A stretch of DNA of 5,185 nucleotides from Pseudomonadota bacterium. GTDB taxonomy: Bacteria > Pseudomonadota > Alphaproteobacteria > Rhizobiales > Rhizobiaceae. The notes under the pieces were generated by a model, which ran no database searches, was not told the DNA's origin, and saw only the letters and a list, made by a program, of their open reading frames with translations. Made by a program: the position numbers and the translations under genes. The DNA lies in NCBI GenBank assembly GCA_023428515.1, contig JAEYXI010000545.1, positions 1-5,185 of the forward strand, in the 5' to 3' direction. Below, one piece after another: positions 1-5,019 of the stretch; the first letter of the stretch is position 1, and the number at the start of each line of letters is the position of its first letter.

Positions 1-607
1 GCGCACGACCGCCCGAGATGATGATCTTGGCCGAGGTGAGTTCAGGACGCTCGCCGCCCGACAGGCGGTTCTCGACAAAGCTCGACAAGCCCGGATCGGC
101 AGCGGCGTTGACGGCCTCGACCGGTGCCGAACCGCCTTCGGGCGCTGCCTGGAAGGAGGCTGTGCGTACGGTGATCACCTTCTTGGCGTCGGTCGACTGC
201 ACTGTCTGGATGGCGTTGCCGGCATAGATCGGCCGCTTGAACGTGTCGGCTGAGACGACCTCGACGATCTCGGAGACCTGCATCACGTCAAGCAGAGCGG
301 CGACGCGCGGCATGACGTTTTTGCCCGATGCCGTGGCCGGCGCGATGATCGTGTCGTAGTTGCCGGCCAGTCCGACGATGGTCGCGGCCAGCGGCTCGGC
401 GAGCCGGTTTTCCAGTTCGGCGGCTTCGGCGAGCAGCACCTTGCGAACGCCCGAGAGCTTCGCTGCTGCGTCGGCCGCAGCCTTGGCATTGTTGCCGGCG
501 ACCAGCACGTCGATGTCGGAGCCGATCTTGCTGGCTGCAGACAGCGCCTTGGCGGTCTGGTCGGACAGGCTCTGGTTGTCGTGTTCTGCGATGAGGAGGA
601 TTGCCAT
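1..607 (-). CDS. etfA: Electron transfer flavoprotein subunit alpha, C-terminus cut by window edge
   Basis: This is the alpha subunit of the soluble ETF heterodimer, which carries FAD, accepts electrons from acyl-CoA and other flavin dehydrogenases and delivers them to ETF-ubiquinone oxidoreductase. The open frame runs from an ATG at 607 to the window edge without a stop, giving 202 residues; the family is usually about 310, so roughly the last third, including most of the FAD-binding domain, is missing. It begins MAILLIAEHDNQSL. Residues 1 to about 180 form the alpha/beta N-terminal domain, with IIAPATASGKNVMPR at 87-101 and RPIYAGNAIQTV at 125-136. The first FAD-domain motif, RPELTSAKIIISGGRA, starts at 187 and ends at the edge. 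An AAGGGA ribosome binding site (617-622) lies about 9 bases before the ATG. The gene follows etfB by 21 bp on the same strand, the usual bacterial etfBA order. The start and family are clear. Confidence 0.96.
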   Translation of the reverse strand, partial: MAILLIAEHDNQSLSDQTAKALSAASKIGSDIDVLVAGNNAKAAADAAAKLSGVRKVLLAEAAELENRLAEPLAATIVGLAGNYDTIIAPATASGKNVMPRVAALLDVMQVSEIVEVVSADTFKRPIYAGNAIQTVQSTDAKKVITVRTASFQAAPEGGSAPVEAVNAAADPGLSSFVENRLSGGERPELTSAKIIISGGRA

Positions 608-628
608 TTTTCTTGTCCCTTCTATCGT

Positions 629-1375
629 TCAGAGAACGCCGGCCGTCTTCAGGCTGGACACCAGCTCTGCGACGTCCTTCACCTTGACGCCCGCCTTGCG
701 GCCGCCGGGTTCCTCGGTCTTCACGACCTTGAGGCGCGGCGACACGTCGGCGCCGAAATCGGCCGCCGTCTTCTCATCGAGCGGCTTCTTCTTCGCCTTC
801 ATGATGTTGGGCAGCGAGGCATAGCGCGGCTGGTTGAGGCGTAGGTCGGTCGTCACGATGGCCGGCAGCTTCACCTCGATAACCTGCAGGCCGCCGTCGA
901 CCTCGCGCGTTACCTTGGCCTTCTCGCCCTCGATCTCGACCTTGGAGGCGAAGGTCGCCTGGCTCCAGCCGAGCAGCGCCGACAGCATCTGGCCGGTCTG
1001 GTTGGCGTCGTCGTCGATCGCCTGCTTGCCGAGGATGACGAGGCCAGGCTTCTCTGCCTCGACCACGCCCTTCAGCACCTTGGCGACGCCGAGCGGCTCG
1101 ACGATCTCGTCGACCTTGACCAGGATGGCGCGGTCGGCGCCCATGGCGAGTGCCGTGCGCAGCGTCTCGGCGGCCTGCGCCGGGCCGATCGACACGACCA
1201 CGATCTCCTCGGCCTTGCCGGCCTCCTTCAGGCGGATCGCCTCCTCGACGCCGATCTCGTCGAACGGGTTCATCGACATCTTGACGTTGGCGAGTTCGAC
1301 GCCCGAGCCGTCCGGCTTCACGCGGATCTTCACATTGTAGTCGACCACCCGCTTCACGGGCACCAGTACTTTCAT
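629..1375 (-). CDS. etfB: Electron transfer flavoprotein subunit beta
   Basis: This is the beta subunit of ETF, which binds AMP as a structural ligand and carries the loop that docks onto partner dehydrogenases. The 248-residue product is full length for the family (about 250). It opens [22 protein letters not shown] at 36-40 and the AMP-side stretch [13 protein letters not shown] at 118-130 are typical. The ETF-beta signature runs from about 159 to 197, with [18 protein letters not shown] (170-187) leading into the recognition loop [11 protein letters not shown] (188-198). Leu188 corresponds to human Leu195, the hydrophobic anchor for acyl-CoA dehydrogenases. Lys193 and Lys196 correspond to human Lys200 and Lys203, known methylation sites. 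A GGAGAGG ribosome binding site (1385-1391) lies 9 bases from the ATG. The gene is followed by etfA after 21 bp and preceded by a 203-bp gap, so it is probably the first gene of an etfBA unit. Confidence 0.98.
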   Translation of the reverse strand: MKVLVPVKRVVDYNVKIRVKPDGSGVELANVKMSMNPFDEIGVEEAIRLKEAGKAEEIVVVSIGPAQAAETLRTALAMGADRAILVKVDEIVEPLGVAKVLKGVVEAEKPGLVILGKQAIDDDANQTGQMLSALLGWSQATFASKVEIEGEKAKVTREVDGGLQVIEVKLPAIVTTDLRLNQPRYASLPNIMKAKKKPLDEKTAADFGADVSPRLKVVKTEEPGGRKAGVKVKDVAELVSSLKTAGVL

Positions 1376-1400
1376 GGGCGCATGCCTCTCCGTAGATTTC

Positions 1401-1420
1401 CGGCGCGTCTACCAGCGCCG
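1401..1420 (-). other. Small inverted repeat (possible 5'-UTR hairpin) before the etfB ribosome binding site
   Basis: CGGCGC at 1401-1406 and GCGCCG at 1415-1420 are perfectly complementary 6-base arms around an 8-base loop. In an etfB transcript this stem would end 9 bases before the GGAGAGG ribosome binding site. There is no T-tract after it, so it is not an intrinsic terminator. A short GC-rich stem can arise by chance in DNA of this composition. Confidence 0.3.
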
Positions 1421-1513
1421 CGCGCAGCTTGGTTGTCGATAGCCGACATTCCTGGCGTCAAAACAGACTTGTTCAGGCGATTTTCAGGCCAAAAGCCCTC
1501 GAAAAGCGGGCGG

Positions 1514-1542
1514 ACCCTAGTTGTGTGCACCGCACGCGTCAA
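1514..1542 (-). promoter_or_regulatory. Candidate sigma-70-type promoter for etfBA
   Basis: On the minus strand, TTGACG (1537-1542) is followed 17 bases later by TAGGGT (1514-1519). The -35 box is good; the -10 box is weak (TA...T only), as is common in GC-rich alphaproteobacteria. Transcription would begin near 1507 and leave a leader of about 130 bases before the etfB ATG. The whole 1376-1578 gap holds no other gene that I can support. The larger gap compared with the upstream genes argues that etfBA has its own promoter here, but the exact boxes are uncertain. Confidence 0.3.
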
Positions 1543-1578
1543 TATCGCCAGATGCGTCAAATCGGTTGAATGGATTGG

Positions 1579-2349
1579 CTATTGCCGTCCCCACCGTGGC
1601 GCCGGCTCGGCCTCGACCGGGTGCACCGCGCTTGGTTGCTTCACCACGACGGCTCGAGGCGTGACGATCTCGCGGTCGAGCAGCGGCACATCGCGATTGC
1701 GCAAGATGAGCACCAGCACCGCGCCGGCGATGATGCCGCCGACATGGCAGGCGAATGAGATCTGCTCGTCACCGCCCAAGGCGAACATCGTGAACTGGAA
1801 CAGGATCCACAAAACCAGCGTGATGTAGGCGGGAATGCGCAGCGGGATACGGCCGAAGGCGAGGATCCAGATCTTCACGCGCGGATGCAGGATCAGATAG
1901 GCCGCCACCACGCCGGCAATGGCTCCCGACGCGCCGATAAGCGGCACCTCGGATTCCGGTGCGATCAGCCCGTGGAGCAGGGCGCCGGCGATCGCGCAGA
2001 GCAGGTAGAAGATGAGGAATTTGATGTGCCCCAGCGCGTCCTCGACATTGTCGCCGAACACCCAGAGGAACAGCATGTTGCCGCCGAGGTGGAAGATGTC
2101 GCCGTGCAGGAAGGCGTAGGAGATGTAAGTCAGGTCCTCGGGGACGACCGTCAGGTCGGGTGGCAGTTCGGCGTAGTCGAAGACGACGGAAGGAATGTAG
2201 CCCAGCCCGTAGACCGCCGCGGTCGCGAACTGCTCCGAACCCAGGCTGGTGGAGAAATAGACGATCACGTTGAGTGCGATCAGCCCGAACGTGACATATT
2301 GCAGCTTGATGTGCTTCAGGCTGTTGGCGTCATGGAGCGGGATGAACAT
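1579..2349 (-). CDS. Rhomboid-family intramembrane serine protease
   Basis: This is a polytopic inner-membrane protease that cleaves transmembrane substrates within the bilayer. The 256-residue product carries the full rhomboid signature. HLGGN at 87-91 supplies the oxyanion-side His87 and Asn91 (spaced as GlpG His150 and Asn154). GASGAIAG at 139-146 holds the nucleophile Ser141, and FACHVGG at 199-205 holds His202, completing the Ser-His dyad. Six hydrophobic segments are visible, at roughly 19-35, 80-99, 108-130, 137-155, 172-190 and 199-216. A hydrophilic C-terminal tail of about 40 residues (217-256) has no recognisable domain. The ATG at 2349 is preceded by GAGG (2356-2359) 6 bases away and GGAG further up. 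It follows the adenosyltransferase gene by 35 bp on the same strand and is probably co-transcribed with it. It looks catalytically competent. The substrate cannot be read from the sequence. Confidence 0.94.
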   Translation of the reverse strand: MFIPLHDANSLKHIKLQYVTFGLIALNVIVYFSTSLGSEQFATAAVYGLGYIPSVVFDYAELPPDLTVVPEDLTYISYAFLHGDIFHLGGNMLFLWVFGDNVEDALGHIKFLIFYLLCAIAGALLHGLIAPESEVPLIGASGAIAGVVAAYLILHPRVKIWILAFGRIPLRIPAYITLVLWILFQFTMFALGGDEQISFACHVGGIIAGAVLVLILRNRDVPLLDREIVTPRAVVVKQPSAVHPVEAEPAPRWGRQ

Positions 2350-2384
2350 CTGTGGCCTCGCTCCGCGTTCCGTTCATCAGGCGA

Positions 2385-2966
2385 CTATCGATTCTGACCC
2401 GGAACCCATAGCACGTCGGCGTTTCCGTTGTCATTGACCACCCGGCCGGCGACGAAAAGGAGGTCCGAGACGCGATTGATGTATCTTATGCCTTCGCGGT
2501 TGACGTGCTCGTCCGGATTTTGCGCCAGCGCCACCATCATGCGCTCGGCTCGCCGTGCGACGGTACGGGCAAGATGGAGAGCGGCGCCAGCCGGTGACCC
2601 TCCCGGCAGGATGAAGGATTTCAGCGGCTTGAGCGCTTTGTTGAGCGCATCGATGTCCACTTCCACCCGGGCCGTCTGCGCGGCGATGATGCGCAACGGC
2701 TCGTAATCGAGCTTCTTGCCGGTGTCGGGCATGCAGAGATCGGCGCCGAGATCGAAGAGATCGTTCTGGATGCGGCCGAGCATGGTGTCGAGCTCGGGAT
2801 GGCTTGTCGCCGTATGCAGCCGGGCGAGCCCGATGCAGGCATTGGCCTCGTCCACTGTGCCGTAAGCCTCGACGCGCAGGTTCGACTTCAGCCGCCGCTC
2901 GCCGCTGCCCAATCCTGTCGTACCGTCATCGCCGGTGCGGGTGTAGATCTTGTTTAGCTTGACCAT
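2385..2966 (-). CDS. pduO: PduO-type ATP:cob(I)alamin adenosyltransferase
   Basis: This cytosolic trimeric enzyme transfers the adenosyl group of ATP to cob(I)alamin (or a corrinoid precursor), making adenosylcobalamin for enzymes such as methylmalonyl-CoA mutase. The 193-residue product is the normal length. The N-terminal ATP loop IYTRTGDDGTTGL lies at 7-19, followed by EAYGTVDEANACIG at 33-46, FILPGG at 118-123, the Arg-rich helix RTVARRAER at 134-142, and YINRVSDLLFVAGR at 162-175, which carries the conserved Asn and Arg of the active site. It is unrelated in fold to the CobA/BtuR type. The ATG at 2966 was chosen because the family begins just before KIYTRTGD; the same frame stays open far upstream, but that part is a shadow of the neighbouring genes. 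The start is 2 bases after the TAA of the HIG1 gene and has no clear Shine-Dalgarno sequence, which suggests translational coupling. The symbol is by family; cobO is also used. Confidence 0.95.
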   Translation of the reverse strand: MVKLNKIYTRTGDDGTTGLGSGERRLKSNLRVEAYGTVDEANACIGLARLHTATSHPELDTMLGRIQNDLFDLGADLCMPDTGKKLDYEPLRIIAAQTARVEVDIDALNKALKPLKSFILPGGSPAGAALHLARTVARRAERMMVALAQNPDEHVNREGIRYINRVSDLLFVAGRVVNDNGNADVLWVPGQNR

Positions 2967-2968
2967 TG

Positions 2969-3163
2969 TTAGAACCGGCCCGCGACATAGGCGCCGAGCA
3001 GGATCAGCACCAGCGCTATGAACTGCAAGAGCACGCGCGCCTGCATCAGCTTGTTGGACGTGTTGCCGGAGCCGCCGCGCATCATGTTGGCGAGGCCGCG
3101 GACCAGCACGACCACGACCGCGATCATCACGAGAATGGCCAGTATGTTGAAGACGGTTGCCAT
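2969..3163 (-). CDS. Small HIG1-domain twin-transmembrane protein
   Basis: The 64-residue product has two hydrophobic helices, at about 5-24 and 44-61, joined by a positively charged, Gly/Ser/Asn-rich loop (MMRGGSGNTSNKLMQAR, 27-43). This matches the HIG1/hypoxia-induced protein family, sometimes annotated as twin transmembrane protein in rhizobia. Mitochondrial relatives (Rcf1, HIGD1A) associate with cytochrome oxidase and respiratory supercomplexes; the bacterial role is less well defined. The family motif (Q/I)X3(R/H)XRX3Q is only partly kept: RVLLQ (43-47) is present, but position 41 is Gln instead of Arg/His and position 37 is Asn. An AGGA ribosome binding site (3171-3174) sits 7 bases before the ATG. 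It lies 24 bp after the SDR gene and 2 bp before the adenosyltransferase gene, so all three are probably on one transcript. An inner-membrane hairpin location is inferred. Confidence 0.87.
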   Translation of the reverse strand: MATVFNILAILVMIAVVVVLVRGLANMMRGGSGNTSNKLMQARVLLQFIALVLILLGAYVAGRF

Positions 3164-3187
3164 CGGCTGATCCTGTCGTCGGTCGTT

Positions 3188-4048
3188 TTAGGAACGGGTC
3201 GCGAGAATGCGGTAGAACATCGCCGCCGGCAGGAAGCGCTTCATCGTCGCTGCGATCCTTGCCGGCCAGGTCACCACATAATGTGGCCGGGGCCTTGAGG
3301 AAAGGAGGGCGTGGCGCAAGGCCGCGTAGACTACTTCCGGCCCCGGCTTTAAGCGCGATACGCTTCCGCCTGCGTTCAGCCGGTCTAGCTGTGTCTGGTA
3401 GGCGTCCCGGTGAACCGAATTCTCGTAGTCGACATTCTTTAGGAACCATGTCAGCGCATTGGCCGCGATCTTCGACTTCACCGGACCCGGCTCGATCAGC
3501 GAGATGTGGACGCCGCTTCCGATGAGTTCGGAGCGAAGGCAGAGCATCAGCCCCTCCACAGCGTGCTTGGATGCCGCGTAAGCCCCCCGGTACTTGAACG
3601 GCCCCAGCCCCATGATCGACGAGCAATTGACGATGCGCCCGTGGCCCTGCGCCCGCATCGCGGGCACGATACGCTTCGTCAGGTCGTGCCAGCCAAAGAA
3701 GTTTGCCTCGAACTGTGCGCGCAACGCATCGACGGAGATGTCCTCCACCGCCCCGGTTTGCGAGTAGCCGCCATTGTTGAAGAGAGCATCGAGTCGCCCG
3801 CCCGTACGCGACAGCACCTCGTCGGCCAGCCTGGCTATGGACTCCGGCTCGCGATAGTCGAGATAGAAAGCTTCCAGCCCATCCGCTTCGAGCGCCGCGA
3901 TGTCTTCGGGCTTGCGCGCCGTGGCAAACACCCTCCAACCGTCAGCCTTCAGTGCGCGGGCGCAATAGGCGCCGATCCCGGACGAGGTTCCCGTCACGAG
4001 GATCGTGCGCAACTCCTTTGTGCTGCCGGGCGTTGCTGTACTTGCCAT
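3188..4048 (-). CDS. Short-chain dehydrogenase/reductase (classical SDR, 17-beta-HSD-like group)
   Basis: This is a 286-residue classical SDR oxidoreductase acting on an alcohol or carbonyl substrate that cannot be told from the sequence. The Rossmann nucleotide motif TGTSSGIG lies at 19-26. Arg45, in FATAR after the second strand, favours NADP(H). The strand-4 motif reads NNGG (91-94) instead of the usual NNAG. Asn116, Ser144 (in NCSSIMG), Tyr157 and Lys161 (YAASK) complete the Asn-Ser-Tyr-Lys tetrad, followed by EPGPV at 186-190. The C-terminal third (about 200-286) is longer and more basic than in minimal SDRs, as in the 17-beta-HSD-like group. I chose the ATG at 4048 because AAGGGA (4058-4063) lies 9 bases upstream; an in-frame ATG at 4147 would add 33 residues with no SDR homology. 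It is the first gene of the minus-strand series and diverges from the YihY gene. Confidence 0.93.
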   Translation of the reverse strand: MASTATPGSTKELRTILVTGTSSGIGAYCARALKADGWRVFATARKPEDIAALEADGLEAFYLDYREPESIARLADEVLSRTGGRLDALFNNGGYSQTGAVEDISVDALRAQFEANFFGWHDLTKRIVPAMRAQGHGRIVNCSSIMGLGPFKYRGAYAASKHAVEGLMLCLRSELIGSGVHISLIEPGPVKSKIAANALTWFLKNVDYENSVHRDAYQTQLDRLNAGGSVSRLKPGPEVVYAALRHALLSSRPRPHYVVTWPARIAATMKRFLPAAMFYRILATRS

Positions 4049-4071
4049 TTGAGGCAATCCCTTCACATATT
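4042..4071 (+). promoter_or_regulatory. Candidate promoter for the YihY-family gene
   Basis: On the plus strand TTGCCA (4042-4047; five of six bases match TTGACA) is followed after 18 bases by CATATT (4066-4071; four of six match TATAAT). Transcription would start near 4079, giving a leader of about 75 bases. The -35 box overlaps the start codon of the divergent SDR gene, so the two start regions are interlocked. I could not find a comparably convincing promoter for the SDR gene on the other strand. Confidence 0.35.
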
Positions 4072-4102
4072 CGCGCCCTGGAAACAATGATGGCGAAACA
4101 AG

Positions 4103-4109
4103 AAGGAGG
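4103..4109 (+). promoter_or_regulatory. Strong Shine-Dalgarno sequence not positioned for yihY
   Basis: AAGGAGG is the best match to the anti-Shine-Dalgarno sequence in the window, better than those before the recognised genes. It lies 43 bases before the YihY-family ATG, too far to serve it directly, but exactly 7 bases before a GTG at 4117. The GTG opens an 11-codon frame. The match could be chance, because it lies in a purine-rich stretch. Confidence 0.4.
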
Positions 4110-4116
4110 ACTGAGG

Positions 4117-4152
4117 GTGTTTCTGGTTCAACCGGCCGCGGAAGCACTCTGA
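4117..4152 (+). CDS. Possible leader peptide directly upstream of the YihY-family gene
   Basis: From GTG at 4117 a frame of 11 codons reads (M)FLVQPAAEAL and stops at TGA 4150-4152, the three bases immediately before the ATG of the YihY-family gene and in the same frame. A longer version from ATG at 4087 would give 21 residues (start MMAKQEGGLR), but its own ribosome binding site (GGA at 4080-4082) is weak. The position suggests a translationally coupled upstream frame. It could equally be meaningless, or a former N-terminal extension of YihY lost to a stop codon. The peptide matches no family I know. Confidence 0.22.
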   Translation: MFLVQPAAEAL

Positions 4153-5004
4153 ATGCGCAGGATCGTTGCGCTGAAGCGCATCCTCTATGACATGCTCGGC
4201 CACTTCAACGACGATGACGGCTGGTCGATGGCCAGCCATGTGGCGATCACTGCGCTGATGGCGCTCTTCCCCTTCCTGATCTTCGCGACGACTCTGGCGA
4301 GCTTCCTCGGTGCCGAGGCCTTCGCCGAAACGGCGGTGCATATCGTCTTCGACACATGGCCCGAGCAGATCGCCGCTCCCATATCGCGCGAGGTGGTCAA
4401 CGTGCTCACAGTCCAGCGCACCGACCTCCTGACCTACGGCGTGCTGCTCGCCGCCTTCTTCGCCTCCAATGGCATCGAATCACTGCGCACGGCGCTCAAC
4501 CGCGCCTACCGCGTCGTCGAGACCCGTTCGTTCATCTTCCGCCGCGTCCAGAGTCTCGCTTTCGTGTTCATCGCCACGTTCGGCTTTCTGGTCATCAGCG
4601 TGCTTCTGGTCTTCGCGCCGCTTATCGTCCGGCTGGCTCTGGCGAAGTTCGCTTGGCTTGAACCCTATCTCGGCACGATCACGCTCTGGCGCTTCGTGAT
4701 TGCGTCCACCGTCATCGTGTTCGGGTTGGTAGCGGTCCATGTCTGGCTGCCGGCGGGCAAGCGGCGCTTCGTCGACATCGTGCCCGGCATCCTGTTCACG
4801 CTGATCGGCTGGCTGGCCGGCTCGGCGGTCTTCGCCGCCTATCTCGACAATTTCTCGTCCTACGTGACGACCTACGCCGGGCTGGCCTCGATCATGATCG
4901 CGGTCGTGTTCCTCTATATCGTATCCATGGTGTTCATCCTCGGCGGCGAACTCAACGCCGCGATCAGCCGCTACTTCGAAGCGCGGGCTAGGGTGCCGGG
5001 CTAG
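4153..5004 (+). CDS. yihY: YihY/virulence factor BrkB family inner-membrane protein (UPF0761 type)
   Basis: The 283-residue product is a polytopic membrane protein of the YihY/BrkB family, whose biochemical role is not settled. Older labels as ribonuclease BN are a known misannotation. About six hydrophobic segments are visible, near 28-52, 92-106, 132-160, 179-199, 208-230 and 241-267. Family landmarks are ALMALFPFLIF (34-44), ALNRAYRV (114-121), WLPAGKRRFVDIVPG (198-212) and the C-terminal SIMIAVVFLY to FILGGELNAA stretch (246-270). The length is normal. An in-frame TGA directly precedes the ATG, so this is the earliest ATG of the frame; a modest CGGAAG (4139-4144) lies 8 bases upstream. 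The gene stands alone on the plus strand, diverging from the SDR gene and converging with the EamA-type gene 15 bp after its stop. Confidence 0.94.
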   Translation: MRRIVALKRILYDMLGHFNDDDGWSMASHVAITALMALFPFLIFATTLASFLGAEAFAETAVHIVFDTWPEQIAAPISREVVNVLTVQRTDLLTYGVLLAAFFASNGIESLRTALNRAYRVVETRSFIFRRVQSLAFVFIATFGFLVISVLLVFAPLIVRLALAKFAWLEPYLGTITLWRFVIASTVIVFGLVAVHVWLPAGKRRFVDIVPGILFTLIGWLAGSAVFAAYLDNFSSYVTTYAGLASIMIAVVFLYIVSMVFILGGELNAAISRYFEARARVPG

Positions 5005-5019
5005 AAGCGCGCAAACAGT

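Noticed and set aside
834..1340. Plus-strand frames opposite etfB (and 360-824 opposite the etfA/etfB junction).
   Set aside because: Ser/Thr/Ala-rich antisense shadows over genes with unmistakable ETF signatures.
1372..1560. A 62-codon minus-strand frame in the gap before etfB, overlapping its first bases.
   Set aside because: No family resemblance and no convincing ribosome binding site; the candidate promoter and leader elements lie across it.
1885..2397. A 170-codon plus-strand frame opposite the rhomboid.
   Set aside because: It is highly charged and low in hydrophobic residues, as expected from the complement of a membrane-protein gene. It has no ribosome binding site or domain.
2967..3938. 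The adenosyltransferase frame stays open about 320 codons upstream, suggesting a large fusion protein.
   Set aside because: The upstream part overlaps the well-supported HIG1 and SDR genes in another frame, is rich in Arg, Gly and Ala with no recognisable domain, and the family starts naturally at the ATG at 2966. It is a GC-rich shadow frame.
3506..4090. A 194-codon open frame on the plus strand opposite the SDR gene.
   Set aside because: The composition (Arg, His, Pro and Gln rich, no helices or motifs) is that of an antisense shadow; the SDR motifs on the other strand explain the region.
4049..4147. N-terminal extension of the SDR from an ATG at 4147, including a short hydrophobic run (SVLLLVSPSLF) that could look like a signal peptide.
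   Set aside because: The ATG at 4048 has a well-placed AAGGGA site, and SDRs of this type are cytosolic. The extension lacks homology and a cleavage-site pattern, and its DNA is accounted for as the divergent intergenic region.
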